Source: Gammaproteobacteria bacterium
GTDB taxonomy: Bacteria; Pseudomonadota; Gammaproteobacteria; Pseudomonadales; Pseudohongiellaceae
Length of the DNA: 64,000 nucleotides
Assembly (NCBI GenBank): GCA_002706685.1
Contig: PALV01000002.1
Coordinates: forward strand, 124,001 to 188,000
Reading direction: 5' to 3'
Each line of letters begins with the position of its first letter. Within the stretch, counting starts at the first letter, position 1. The notes under the pieces are model-generated. The model saw only the letters and a list, made by a program, of their open reading frames with translations. It searched no databases and had not been told where the DNA came from. The translations under genes were made by a program, and so were the position numbers. Shown here piece by piece: positions 15,348 through 24,758 of this stretch.

Positions 15348-18254
15348 ATGAGTCTTACGATACTGGTACGGGCGCTGGGACTTGCGGCGTTATGCCTGAC
15401 GGTGACAAGTGTCGCGCAGGAAACCGCCACCCCCAATGGCGTGGTCGATAATCGACGATCCGCCATCGCCTTGAGCGGGGTGACAGTGTATGTGGGCGAG
15501 GGTGAGTACCGACCGGATGCGGCAGTGCTGATACGTGATGGCTCCATCGTTGAAGTCACCAGCGAAGATGACATACCGGAAGACTATTTTGTGATGCCAC
15601 TGCCCGGTCGCTACGTCTATCCCGGGTTTATCGACCTGTACAGTGGTTATGGTTTGCCAGCGCCGGCTCGGCCAGCCGGAGGTGGCGGTGCCGAAGTGGT
15701 TGAATCCGGCCCCCGTGCGCTGAATGTCAACGATGCCATCAAATCGCACTACCGAGCAGTCATGGCGTTCGAACCGGCACGTGACGACCAGATTCCGCTG
15801 CGCCGGCAGGGGTTCACGACGGTAGCCAGCTTTATGGCCGATGGCATTGCCCGTGGTACTTCCGTTCTGGTCAATCTAGACCACAGTAACGCCAATGAAG
15901 CGGTGCTCGCGTCTGATGTGGCGGCCTACTACTCACTGGATAAAGGCAGCTCCAGGCAGACCGTACCCGTCTCGCTGATGGGTGCCATAGCACTGCTGCG
16001 TCAAACTTATCTGGATGCTGAGTGGTACGCTCAGCATGATCCACGCCCATTCGCCGATGAGTCACTGGAGGGCTGGTTGCGCACGCAGTCGCTGCCACAG
16101 ATCATGGAAGTGGACGACTGGCACCAGGCACTCGCCGTGCACCGTGTTGCCGAAGAATTTTCCACCCGATATATCCTTAAGGTAGGCACTGACGCCTATC
16201 AGCAGGCTGCCCGACTGGCAGCCACCGGGGCACCACTTATTGTCTCTGTCGACTATCCGGAAACACCGGAGGTCGCCGATCCTTTTACAGCCGACGATGT
16301 GTCATTCACAGAGCTCAAGCACTGGGAACTGGCGCCGTACAATCTGCGCCTGCTGCACGAGCAGGGCATTCAGATGGCCATTACCCGCGCCGGATCCGGT
16401 GATGAATTTATTGCCAATCTGCGCAAGGCGGTTGATGCCGGGCTGCCGGAAGAGGCGGCCATTGCTGCACTGACCAGCGTTCCTGCGGCACTTATCGGTG
16501 AACAGCAACGGCTTGGCCACATCGGCGCTGGCGCGCTGGCCAATCTTGTCGTCAGCGATGGGCCGTTGTTCGACACGGATACCCGTCTGCTTGAGACCTG
16601 GGTAGCCGGCTCGCGCTATGTGGTATCCGAGCCATTGACCGAACAGGAAGGTCGATATCAACTGGCAACGCAGTCAACGACAGTGGATATGGCGCTGCGT
16701 CTGGCTGATGGTCGTCTGCGCACACAGGTGCTGGACGGCAGCAGCGACACGGCACTGGAAGGTGCAAGCGCCAGTGTCACGATTGCACAGGATCTCATCA
16801 ATCTGACGCTGCGCATGCCCGGTGAAGAACAGACCCTGCGTCTGAGTGGCTGGCCGACCCAGGATGGCTGGGAAGGCAGCGGCTGGACGCTGGCGCGTAC
16901 CGGACAGTTGCCGGCCAGCGAGGAGACTGATGCTGCTGAAGAAGCGGAGATGTCGACAGAGCTGCCTTCGCCGGTTATCTACCCCTTTGCTGCCTATGGC
17001 AGCGAGACTGTGCCGACCCAGCAGGCAACGCTGATACGAGGTGCGACAGTCTGGACCAACGAAGATGCTGGCACGCTGATAACCGATGTATTGCTGCGGG
17101 ATGGACGTATCGCGGCGGTAGGTGAAAACCTGCAGGCCGGTGATGCGGTAGTGGTTGATGGAACCGGCATGCACCTGACGCCCGGCATCATAGATGAACA
17201 TACCCACATCGCTTTGTTCGGAATCAACGAAGTGGCGACCAATTCAAGCATGGTGCGCATGACAGACGTCGTGGATTCCCAGGATGTAAACATCTATCGC
17301 AATCTGGCAGGTGGCGTGGTGGCGGCGCAGCAGCTGCATGGCTCTGCCAACCCGATTGGCGGGCAGTCCTCACTGATCAAAATGCGTTGGGGCGGAACAC
17401 CTGAGGAATTGCAGATTGAAGATGCACCGGGATTCATAAAGTTCGCACTGGGTGAAAACGTCAAGCGCAGCACCAACCCAGCGTCCATTCGTTACCCGCA
17501 GACCCGCATGGGCGTGGAGCAGGTTTTTGCCAATGCATTCAGCCAGGCACGTGAGTATGAATCGCGCTGGCAGCAGTGGAACGCGCTGTCCAACAGTGCA
17601 CGCCGGGATGCCATCCGACCGCGCCGCGATCTTGTTGATGAAACCATGTTGGAAGTTTTAAACGGCGAACGTTACGTGACGGCGCACTCCTATGTGCAGT
17701 CGGAAATCAACATGCTGATCCATATTGCGGACAACTTTGACTTCACCATCAATACCTTCACGCATATTCTGGAGGGCTACAAAGTGGCCGACAAGATGGC
17801 TGCACATGGTGCCGGAGGTTCCACTTTCTCGGACTGGTGGGCCTACAAGTGGGAAGTGCGTTATGCGATTCCCTACAACGCCGCACTGATGCAGCAGGCC
17901 GGAGTAGTAGTTGCCCTGAATTCCGATGATGCCGAAATGTCCCGGCGCCTGAATCAGGAGGCCGGCAAGATGGTCAAGTATGGCGGTGTCAGTGAGTCTG
18001 ATGCATTAAAGATGATTACGTTGAACCCAGCCAGGCTGCTTCATCTGGATGATCGGATGGGCAGTATCCGCGTAGGCAAGGATGCCGATGTTGTGTTGTG
18101 GGATCAGCATCCATTGTCCGTCTACGCGCAGGCGCAGACTACCTGGGTTGATGGCATCCCGTATTTCGACCGCGAACGTGACCGCGAGCTGCGTCAGTAC
18201 ATGGCCAGCGAACGAGAGCGCATCATCAATGTCATCTTGAGTGAACAGGAGTAA
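15348..18254 (+). CDS. Exported double amidohydrolase-domain protein
   Basis: A 968-residue periplasmic protein with two amidohydrolase-type domains in tandem. After a signal peptide (cleavage near SVAQE), domain 1 spans about 35-440. It has lost the metal motif: where HxH is expected it reads YPGFIDLYSGYG. Domain 2 (about 545-960) looks intact, with GIIDEHTHIAL, a His in NTFTHILEGYK, an Asp in LNSDDAEMSRR and the usual ending LNPARLLHLDDRMGSIRVGKDADV. The join at 440-545 is a beta-rich, acidic segment. Such twin proteins occur in several marine and Bacteroidetes genomes without a known substrate. It lies 4 nt before the next gene, with which it forms an operon. Confidence 0.9.
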   Translation: MSLTILVRALGLAALCLTVTSVAQETATPNGVVDNRRSAIALSGVTVYVGEGEYRPDAAVLIRDGSIVEVTSEDDIPEDYFVMPLPGRYVYPGFIDLYSGYGLPAPARPAGGGGAEVVESGPRALNVNDAIKSHYRAVMAFEPARDDQIPLRRQGFTTVASFMADGIARGTSVLVNLDHSNANEAVLASDVAAYYSLDKGSSRQTVPVSLMGAIALLRQTYLDAEWYAQHDPRPFADESLEGWLRTQSLPQIMEVDDWHQALAVHRVAEEFSTRYILKVGTDAYQQAARLAATGAPLIVSVDYPETPEVADPFTADDVSFTELKHWELAPYNLRLLHEQGIQMAITRAGSGDEFIANLRKAVDAGLPEEAAIAALTSVPAALIGEQQRLGHIGAGALANLVVSDGPLFDTDTRLLETWVAGSRYVVSEPLTEQEGRYQLATQSTTVDMALRLADGRLRTQVLDGSSDTALEGASASVTIAQDLINLTLRMPGEEQTLRLSGWPTQDGWEGSGWTLARTGQLPASEETDAAEEAEMSTELPSPVIYPFAAYGSETVPTQQATLIRGATVWTNEDAGTLITDVLLRDGRIAAVGENLQAGDAVVVDGTGMHLTPGIIDEHTHIALFGINEVATNSSMVRMTDVVDSQDVNIYRNLAGGVVAAQQLHGSANPIGGQSSLIKMRWGGTPEELQIEDAPGFIKFALGENVKRSTNPASIRYPQTRMGVEQVFANAFSQAREYESRWQQWNALSNSARRDAIRPRRDLVDETMLEVLNGERYVTAHSYVQSEINMLIHIADNFDFTINTFTHILEGYKVADKMAAHGAGGSTFSDWWAYKWEVRYAIPYNAALMQQAGVVVALNSDDAEMSRRLNQEAGKMVKYGGVSESDALKMITLNPARLLHLDDRMGSIRVGKDADVVLWDQHPLSVYAQAQTTWVDGIPYFDRERDRELRQYMASERERIINVILSEQE

Positions 18255-18258
18255 TCGC

Positions 18259-19566
18259 ATGAAAATCATAAACAGAGTAGTGCGCGTTGTACCTGTTGTG
18301 CTGGCCGTTTCAATGCTGCAGGCGATTGTTCCGCGGCCGGCCCCGGACCAGTCAGAGCCCATAGCCATCACCGGTGCTGTCATACATGTGGGAGATGGCA
18401 CGGTGATCGAGGACGGCGTACTAGCCTTTGACCAGGGAGTCATCACCTACGTTGGTACTGATGCCAACAGTCCGGCATTTTTTAATCACCAGGTGATAGA
18501 TGTAGAGGGGCGTCATATTTATCCCGGCTTTATTTTGCCTAACACGTCTCTGGGCCTGTCCGAGGTCAGCAATATCCGGGCAACCAATGATGTGGTGGAA
18601 ACAGGGGATATCAATGCCAGCGTTCGTTCGGCAATTGCTTACAACACCGACTCAGAGTTGATTCCGACATTTCGTTTTAATGGCATCCTGACTGCACAGA
18701 TTACGCCACAGGGCGGTCTGGTTTCAGGCAGCTCCAGCGTAATGAAACTTGATGGCTGGAACTGGGAGGACACATTGCTCTCTGCTGATGGCGCCATGCA
18801 TATGCACTGGCCCGCACGAACCCAGCGTCAGCGTAATGAAATCTCCGGTCAGTTCGAAACCGTGGACAACGAGGACTACGCCAATCAGGTACAAGTGTTG
18901 CACGCACTGTTTCAGGATGCGATCACCTACACAGGTTCGCCGGTGAATCTGAATCTGGCCGCCATGCAGAATGTTCTGTCTGGCGAGGCGAAACTGTTCA
19001 TTCACGCCAACGACGCACGTGACATCGTCAACAGTGTTCAATTCGCCAGGGACTACGAAGTGCCACAAATTGTTATCGTAGGTGGCCGCGATGCCATGAA
19101 GGTCAAGGATCTGTTGCTGCAGGAATCGGTGGCAGTGATCTACGAGTCAGTACATGGTTTGCCCGCGCAGTCCTGGTACGACGTTGACGAGCCTTTCAAG
19201 GTCCCATTCCAGTTGCACGACGCCGGTATTCTGGTGGGTATTGGTGGTGGCGAAACAGCTCTGGATTCGCAGCGCAACCTGCCTTTCTTTGCCGGAACCG
19301 CCGCCAGCTATGGGTTGGACAGGGAAACCGCACTGGCCATGATCACGGAGCACAATGCGCGAATTCTTGATGTAGATGACCGCGTGGGCACTCTGGTCGT
19401 GGGCAAAGATGCAACGTTTTTCATCGCGGCTGGTGACGCGCTGGATATGCGCACCAATCAGCTTGATGAGGCCTTTATTCAGGGCAGGTTACTGGAGCTG
19501 CAGGGCATGCAGCAGGAGCTGTACGAGCGGTTCTACGAACGCTACGCAGGTCAGCCTATCGAGTAA
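18259..19566 (+). CDS. Exported amidohydrolase-like protein lacking the HxH motif
   Basis: A 435-residue amidohydrolase-fold protein with an N-terminal hydrophobic signal. The region that should carry HxH reads YPGFILPNTSLGL, and the usual barrel-end Asp region reads GIGGGETALDSQ, so canonical metal ligands are missing although the C-terminal VDDRVGTLVVGKDA stretch is typical. It resembles domain 1 of the preceding protein more than a catalytic member, and may be a non-catalytic partner subunit. The frame is open from a GTG at 18241, but ATG 18259 has CAGGAG 8 nt upstream. It follows the 968-residue protein gene by 4 nt. Confidence 0.85.
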   Translation: MKIINRVVRVVPVVLAVSMLQAIVPRPAPDQSEPIAITGAVIHVGDGTVIEDGVLAFDQGVITYVGTDANSPAFFNHQVIDVEGRHIYPGFILPNTSLGLSEVSNIRATNDVVETGDINASVRSAIAYNTDSELIPTFRFNGILTAQITPQGGLVSGSSSVMKLDGWNWEDTLLSADGAMHMHWPARTQRQRNEISGQFETVDNEDYANQVQVLHALFQDAITYTGSPVNLNLAAMQNVLSGEAKLFIHANDARDIVNSVQFARDYEVPQIVIVGGRDAMKVKDLLLQESVAVIYESVHGLPAQSWYDVDEPFKVPFQLHDAGILVGIGGGETALDSQRNLPFFAGTAASYGLDRETALAMITEHNARILDVDDRVGTLVVGKDATFFIAAGDALDMRTNQLDEAFIQGRLLELQGMQQELYERFYERYAGQPIE

Positions 19567-19687
19567 TCAGTGGTTCATCGGTGCAGCAAGAGAGGCGCAG
19601 TCTCCACGCTGCACGGAATAATTGATCAGGACAGGCCGTCGACAGATTAGCGTCTGAAGGAAGGGCGTGGCTCCATGGAGGTAGCGT

Positions 19688-20809
19688 TTGTTTATTACAA
19701 TACTGGCTTGGTTGATGTTTGGCCTGTCCATCATGTTGTGTGCAGTTTCCACACTGGGTCGCCTGTCACATTATGATTGGTGGATCCGGGCCTGTGAGTT
19801 CCCACGTGTTCAAATCGCTGCTGTGGCGTTTATCCTGGTAGTTGGCGGCTTGTTGCTGGACAGTCCGCAAATGCTGGGGGGAGTCGCGTTATCGCAATGG
19901 ACATGGGCGCTCGGCCTGATCGTGCTGATCTATCAGCTGTCGCGCATTCTGCCCTGGACAAGGTGGTGGCCTACTCAAATGGAGGACGCTGATGGAAAAG
20001 TGTCTGGCGAGCACTGCGTAACACTGCTGGTCGCAAATGTGCTGACGCCCAATCGCAATAGTGAAGGCCTGATCAATCAGGTGAAGCAGCATCAACCCGA
20101 CATTCTGCTGGTGGTAGAGTCTGATCTGTGGTGGCAGTCGAAGCTCGATGAAGCATTCGGCGACTGGCACTCGATTGTCCGTGTTCCCCAGGACAATCTG
20201 TACGGTATGCATCTTTACTCCAGGCTGCCGCTGGAAGACGCCAAAGTTCATTACCTGATTGAAGATGACATTCCGTCGATTCGGGCCTGGGTAAAACTGC
20301 CTGGTGGCAAACGCGTGTGCTTCTACGCGCTGCATCCCCGGCCGCCGGCGCCCAATGAAAGTGAGGAGTCATTGTGTCGTGATTCCGAGCTGTTGCTGGT
20401 GGGTCAGCAGGTTTATCGCGACAAGGAGCCGGCGATAGTTGCCGGTGATCTCAACGATGTCGCCTGGTCGCGAACCACACGGCTGTTTCGCCGCACCAGT
20501 GGCATGCTTGATCCACGGCGGGGCAGGGGCATGTTCAATACATTCCACGCTGGGTACTGGTTCATGCGCTGGCCCCTCGATCATGTGTTCTGCACCGAAC
20601 ACTTTCTGCACAAGCGCATGCAGCGACTGGACTACTTCGGGTCTGATCATTTCCCGATCCTGGCGACTCTGTGCTTCCGTCCATCCGAGTCAGATCGTAA
20701 TGACACACCAAGTGCGGATAGCGACGAGCGCGACGAAGCCCGCGACATCATCGATGATGGCCAACAGCTGCGAAAAAGCCGCGGCCTTGGCGACTCTGCC
20801 TTTGGCTAG
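19688..20809 (+). CDS. Membrane endonuclease/exonuclease/phosphatase-domain protein
   Basis: A 373-residue protein with three N-terminal membrane helices (about residues 3-22, 37-56, 66-85) and a cytoplasmic or periplasmic EEP domain from about 110 to 340. EEP motifs are present: LLVANVLTPNRNS, LVVESDLWW, CFYALHPRPP, IVAGDLNDVAWS and GSDHFPILATL with the closing Asp-His pair. Such proteins resemble the vancomycin-resistance-like VanY/YafD group; the substrate is unknown. Start choice: the TTG at 19688 has a perfect GGAGG 6 nt upstream; the first ATG (19715) has none. The last ~30 residues are polar and disordered. Confidence 0.87.
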   Translation: MFITILAWLMFGLSIMLCAVSTLGRLSHYDWWIRACEFPRVQIAAVAFILVVGGLLLDSPQMLGGVALSQWTWALGLIVLIYQLSRILPWTRWWPTQMEDADGKVSGEHCVTLLVANVLTPNRNSEGLINQVKQHQPDILLVVESDLWWQSKLDEAFGDWHSIVRVPQDNLYGMHLYSRLPLEDAKVHYLIEDDIPSIRAWVKLPGGKRVCFYALHPRPPAPNESEESLCRDSELLLVGQQVYRDKEPAIVAGDLNDVAWSRTTRLFRRTSGMLDPRRGRGMFNTFHAGYWFMRWPLDHVFCTEHFLHKRMQRLDYFGSDHFPILATLCFRPSESDRNDTPSADSDERDEARDIIDDGQQLRKSRGLGDSAFG

Positions 20810-20815
20810 CATCCC

Positions 20816-20838
20816 TTAGTGGTCCTGAGGACCGCTAA
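20816..20838 (+). terminator. Stem-loop after the EEP gene
   Basis: A 10-bp stem (TTAGTGGTCC against GGACCGCTAA, one G-U pair) with a 3-nt loop begins 7 nt after the EEP stop. No T-run follows, so this may be a terminator of reduced strength or a 3'-end stabilising hairpin. Confidence 0.45.
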
Positions 20839-20919
20839 CCCGGATATACGATTCCTTCAAGTCTAAACTTCTGGTCCGTACCTCGTCGGTAGTCGTGTGT
20901 GATGTAGTCCCGCTTCTAT

Positions 20920-20960
20920 TTGACATAGATCAATTTGAATTTCGGCAGGCGCGTTACAGT
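20920..20960 (+). promoter_or_regulatory. Anr/FNR box and -10 element of the cbb3 operon
   Basis: TTGACATAGATCAA at 20920-20933 matches the FNR/Anr consensus TTGAT-N4-ATCAA at nine of ten fixed positions. A -10-like TACAGT lies at 20955-20960, which would put the start site near 20967 and the box centre at about -41, the class II activator geometry. Oxygen-limited activation of the downstream Yip1-ccoNOQP genes follows from known control of cbb3 oxidases. Confidence 0.85.
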
Positions 20961-20998
20961 GGCCGGATTAAAGGTTCTCTATCAAAAGCGTGTTGAAA

Positions 20999-21613
20999 AT
21001 GCCGGAATCAGTACCATCCATGCTGCCGCTGCGCGCGCTGATTGCGCCGAAGAAAACCTGTAGCCAGCTCGCTGCAAGTGAACCAGCTGCCATGACGATC
21101 ATGTTTCGCTATGCGATGTGGTTGCTGCTGATGCCACCCGTGTTTTCCTGGCTGGGAGCCTATTTTTTCGGTTGGCGCCTGGGTGCCAGCGAACCACTGG
21201 TCTTGCCAGCAGCAACGCTGACCCTGATCAGCATCGGCTACTTCATTGCGCTACTGTTCGGTTTTATTTCTACTGCACTCATCAGTCGCTGGATGGCAAC
21301 CACTTACGGCGCCAACCGGCAGCTTGGCAGGCATTATGCCTTCGTCACCGTCATCGGCGCGCCACTGGCGTTTGCCAGCCTTGGTCATCTTTTTCCGCAT
21401 GTGTTTCTGAATGTTGTGATACTGATACCAGCCATGATGTGGAGTATGTACCTGCTGTATTCGGGTATCGCCACCACGTTTAATACCGTCCCGGAGCGTG
21501 GCATTCTGATGGCGTCGGCGCTGGTGGGCTGGTTGCTGGTGGCCGCTGTTTCGCTGTTGGGTTTGACTATGTGGTTATGGGTGGCCGGTATTGGCCCGTC
21601 ATTGGGAGTGTGA
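20999..21613 (+). CDS. Yip1 family integral membrane protein
   Basis: A 204-residue protein with about five membrane helices from residue 38 on, matching the Yip1-domain family in hydropathy and in the [12 protein letters not shown] start of the membrane part. Its role is not known. It is the first gene of the cbb3 operon: the Anr/FNR promoter is 70 nt upstream, and its stop is 4 nt before ccoN. The ATG at 20999 is chosen; GTG 20990 and TTG 20993 are in frame and possible. Co-transcription suggests a part in oxidase assembly or membrane insertion, but this is inference only. Confidence 0.75.
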   Translation: MPESVPSMLPLRALIAPKKTCSQLAASEPAAMTIMFRYAMWLLLMPPVFSWLGAYFFGWRLGASEPLVLPAATLTLISIGYFIALLFGFISTALISRWMATTYGANRQLGRHYAFVTVIGAPLAFASLGHLFPHVFLNVVILIPAMMWSMYLLYSGIATTFNTVPERGILMASALVGWLLVAAVSLLGLTMWLWVAGIGPSLGV

Positions 21614-21617
21614 CCGG

Positions 21618-23090
21618 ATGTCCGCGGTATTGGAACAAGGTGTGATTGACAGAAGTGTCGCTGTGCCAGACACGTACTATGACAAGGTTGTATTGCGTCT
21701 GGTGCAGTTCTCCATCGTGTGGGCGATTGTGGCGATGGGCGCTGGCGTTTATATTTCTGCAGAACTTTTGTGGCCCTGGCTGGATTTTGGGCAGCCCTGG
21801 CTCTCCTTCGGACGTCTGCGCCCACTGCATACCAATGGCGTCATCTTCGGATTCGGCGTTTCGGCGCTGATGGCGACGGCATTCTACAGTGTGCAACGTA
21901 CCAGCCATGTATCACTCTTTGCGCCGCGCCTGGCATGGATCGTTTGTTATGGATGGCAGCTGACCGTCCTGCTGGGCGGACTGTCACTGCTGGGTGGCTG
22001 GACTTCAAGCAAGGAATATGCAGAGCTGGAGTGGCCATTTGATATCGCCATCGCGCTGCTCTGGGTATCGTTCGGGATTGTGTTCTTCGGTACCCTGGCC
22101 AGGCGTCGTATACGTCCCATCTATATTTCCAACTGGTTCTATGGCGGCCTGATCATCGTCATTGCCATGCTCCATATTGTTAACAACCTCGCGCTGCCCG
22201 TGACGCTCGACAAGTCCTACTCTCTTTATGCGGGTGCCCAGGACGCCGTGGTGCAATGGTGGTATGGACACAATGCAGTGGGCTTCTTGCTGACCGGCGG
22301 CTTTCTCGGCATGGTTTATTACTTTCTGCCCAAACAGGCTGGCAGACCGATATGGAGCTACCGGTTGTCGATAGTTGCCTTCTGGGCCTTTGTCTACACC
22401 TACATCTGGGCAGGGCCACACCATCTGCACTACAGCGCCATTCCTGAGTGGGTGCAGTCGCTTGGCATGGTGATGAGCATTATTCTGCTGGCGCCGTCCT
22501 GGGCGACGTTGATTAACGGCATCATGACGGTCAGCGGCGCGTGGCAGAAGCTGCGTACAGACCCGGCATTGAAGTTTATTGTGCTGGCTCTGGCATTCTA
22601 TGGTCTGGCAACTTTCGAAGGGCCAATGATGGCAATTCGCAGTGTCAACGTGGTTAGTCATTTCACGGACTGGACCATCGGTCATGTGCACTCCGGCGCA
22701 CTGGGCTGGAATGCGATGATTACCTATGGAACGTTCTATTTCCTGATACCGCGAATGGCAGGTAGAGCCCTGTACAGCACATCGCTCGCCAATCTGCATT
22801 TCTGGCTGGCTCTCGCTGGAACCATGCTCTACATCATGTCGATGTGGGCGGCTGGTGTTTCCCAGGGGCTGCTTTGGTTGAACCTGGATGAAACTGGCGA
22901 GCTGCGCTTCAATTTCACCGACATCATGGCAGGGATGGCGCCGTATTACGGACTACGCCTGCTGGCCGGCCTGATTTTTCTGCTGGGCACCTGTCTGATG
23001 GCATGGAATCTGTTCATGACCATCAGGGGGCGGGACCCGGTTGAGGTCACCGCACCCGACGTTGACCCGCTTTACGAGGTAAAACGATGA
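21618..23090 (+). CDS. ccoN: cbb3-type cytochrome c oxidase subunit I (CcoN)
   Basis: Catalytic subunit of the high-affinity terminal oxidase, reducing O2 to water at a haem b3-CuB centre and pumping protons across the inner membrane; 490 residues with about twelve membrane helices. Diagnostic stretches are [31 protein letters not shown] (CuB region with His-Tyr geometry), [14 protein letters not shown] and [17 protein letters not shown] (haem ligands). The frame is open from GTG 21591, but ATG 21618 matches the family start. The ccoN stop overlaps the ccoO start (ATGA). Confidence 0.97.
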   Translation: MSAVLEQGVIDRSVAVPDTYYDKVVLRLVQFSIVWAIVAMGAGVYISAELLWPWLDFGQPWLSFGRLRPLHTNGVIFGFGVSALMATAFYSVQRTSHVSLFAPRLAWIVCYGWQLTVLLGGLSLLGGWTSSKEYAELEWPFDIAIALLWVSFGIVFFGTLARRRIRPIYISNWFYGGLIIVIAMLHIVNNLALPVTLDKSYSLYAGAQDAVVQWWYGHNAVGFLLTGGFLGMVYYFLPKQAGRPIWSYRLSIVAFWAFVYTYIWAGPHHLHYSAIPEWVQSLGMVMSIILLAPSWATLINGIMTVSGAWQKLRTDPALKFIVLALAFYGLATFEGPMMAIRSVNVVSHFTDWTIGHVHSGALGWNAMITYGTFYFLIPRMAGRALYSTSLANLHFWLALAGTMLYIMSMWAAGVSQGLLWLNLDETGELRFNFTDIMAGMAPYYGLRLLAGLIFLLGTCLMAWNLFMTIRGRDPVEVTAPDVDPLYEVKR

Positions 23091-23716
23091 CAGGCATGTC
23101 GCTCCACAAAAAGCTTGAAGAAAATACCGGACTGCTGATCTTCGGCATACTGGTTGTTTCTGCCATCGGTGGGCTGGTCCAGATTCTGCCGGTGCTAAAC
23201 CAGGAGTCGCTAGAAACCCCAACCGGCAGCACAGAGCCATACTCTGCTGTGGCACTGACAGGGCGCGACATCTACATTCGGGAAGGCTGCTCTGTATGTC
23301 ATACACAACAGGTCAGGCCTTTGATTGCCGAGGTTGAACGCTACGGGCCCTATTCACGGTCGGGCGAATTTGTATATGACCGTCCCTTCCTGTGGGGTTC
23401 TAAACGCACCGGACCGGATTTGCACCGCCTGGCAGGTAAATATTCCGATGACTGGCACCGTGTCCACCTTCTTGACCCCAGGTCAGTTGTTCCGGAATCG
23501 ATCATGCCGGCCTACCCCTGGCTGGAAGATGCCCCGGCGTCTGGAGTGGGTGATATTCAGAAAAAGATGCAGGTCCTGCAGCGGCTGGGTCACCCTTACA
23601 CGCAGGAGCAGATAGAGGCGGCCCCACAGCAACTGGAAGGGCTGACGGAGTTGGACGCGCTGGTTGCCTATCTGCAGCAGCTTGGAATTGCCGTTTCACG
23701 CGTGGAGGTGCTATGA
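23087..23716 (+). CDS. ccoO: cbb3-type oxidase monohaem subunit II (CcoO)
   Basis: Membrane-anchored monohaem cytochrome c that passes electrons from CcoP to CcoN; 209 residues. One N-terminal helix (about 16-36) is followed by the periplasmic domain with haem motif [11 protein letters not shown] (about residue 71) and the CcoO hallmark stretch [20 protein letters not shown]. The axial Met is in [11 protein letters not shown]. It overlaps ccoN and ccoQ by 4 nt each, showing a tightly coupled operon. Confidence 0.97.
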   Translation: MTGMSLHKKLEENTGLLIFGILVVSAIGGLVQILPVLNQESLETPTGSTEPYSAVALTGRDIYIREGCSVCHTQQVRPLIAEVERYGPYSRSGEFVYDRPFLWGSKRTGPDLHRLAGKYSDDWHRVHLLDPRSVVPESIMPAYPWLEDAPASGVGDIQKKMQVLQRLGHPYTQEQIEAAPQQLEGLTELDALVAYLQQLGIAVSRVEVL

Positions 23717-23856
23717 CACTTTTTATATTTGTAGGCGACATGCTGGTCATGTTTTTTATGGTGACCATGATAGTGTGGCTGACAGCGGGCGTGGGTAAAT
23801 CCAGAGCACAGGAAATCAGCAGAATCCCGCTGGAGGATGAGAATTACAATGGCTGA
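23713..23856 (+). CDS. ccoQ: cbb3-type oxidase small subunit (CcoQ/FixQ-like)
   Basis: A 47-residue protein with one membrane helix (about residues 4-26) and a short cytoplasmic tail ending DENYNG. It starts at ATG 23713, overlapping the ccoO stop, and runs into the start of ccoP. Sequence identity to known CcoQ is low, as is normal, but size, helix and position between ccoO and ccoP identify it. CcoQ stabilises the CcoP-CcoNO interaction. Confidence 0.85.
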   Translation: MTLFIFVGDMLVMFFMVTMIVWLTAGVGKSRAQEISRIPLEDENYNG

Positions 23857-24739
23857 TATGCCCGGAGATTTTTGGAGTGGCTGGATCATGGTGCTGACGC
23901 TGGTGTCGGCAGCCGTGGTCGGGTGGTTGATCTGGAGCGTGTATTTTTCACCGACGCCACATGAGCCGGAAGAAGAATTAAACGAACCCGTTTGGGACGG
24001 CGATATGCGGGAGGGCAACGCCCCGGCACCCATGTGGTGGTTCTGGCTGATTCTCGGCGCCACCGTGTTCTCTGTCGGTTATCTGATGCTGTATCCGGGT
24101 CTCGGCTCCTTCAGTGGCATGCTGAACTGGTCACAGGACGCCCGCGTAAGCAATGCTTACGAGCATTATCAAAGCCAGTTTCAGCCAGTCCGCAATGAGA
24201 TTTTGGCCACCTCGCTAGGTGAATTGCAGTCCAGCTCAGTGCGCATGAATACCGCCTCGCGCCTGTTTGCACGTGAATGCGCAGCATGCCATGGACGTGA
24301 CGCCGGCGGGCAGCTGTCTATGTTTCCTGATCTGACCGACCAGGAGTGGCAGTGGGGCGAAGCTGCAGAGCAGGTGGAACAAACACTGAGAAGCGGTCGC
24401 CGCGCATCCATGCCGGCCTGGTCAGCTGTGATCGAGGAAAGTCAGATTGAACCCCTGGTGGATTATGTGATTGCGATGGGTGACAGCGACGCTGAGCAGA
24501 TGCCAGGGCGTGCGGTTTACATGACCTACTGTGTCGCCTGTCATGGCGCAGAGGGAGAGGGTAACGCTATGTTTGGTGCGCCGTCGCTGCGAGACGATGA
24601 CTGGCTCTACGGGGGGGACCGTGCGAGCGTGCTGACATCCATTGCCGCCGGTCGTGCGGGTGTAATGCCAGCATTCGACGATCGCCTGAATGACGCGCAG
24701 ATCCGCTTACTGGTCGCGTGGTTAACACGCGAGCAGTAA
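23849..24739 (+). CDS. ccoP: cbb3-type oxidase dihaem subunit III (CcoP)
   Basis: Dihaem membrane cytochrome c that receives electrons from soluble cytochromes or the bc1 complex; 296 residues. Two N-terminal helices (about 10-32 and 62-84) flank the family element NAPAPMWWFWLI. Haem motifs are CAACHGRDAGG (about 144) and CVACHGAEGEG (about 226), each followed by a Met ligand (SMPAWS, VMPAFD). ATG 23849 is used; ATG 23837 is also in frame but sits directly on the GGAGG. The operon ends here; no ccoG, ccoH, ccoI or ccoS follows. Confidence 0.97.
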   Translation: MADMPGDFWSGWIMVLTLVSAAVVGWLIWSVYFSPTPHEPEEELNEPVWDGDMREGNAPAPMWWFWLILGATVFSVGYLMLYPGLGSFSGMLNWSQDARVSNAYEHYQSQFQPVRNEILATSLGELQSSSVRMNTASRLFARECAACHGRDAGGQLSMFPDLTDQEWQWGEAAEQVEQTLRSGRRASMPAWSAVIEESQIEPLVDYVIAMGDSDAEQMPGRAVYMTYCVACHGAEGEGNAMFGAPSLRDDDWLYGGDRASVLTSIAAGRAGVMPAFDDRLNDAQIRLLVAWLTREQ

Positions 24740-24758
24740 GCCTGCCGGATACTTCGAC

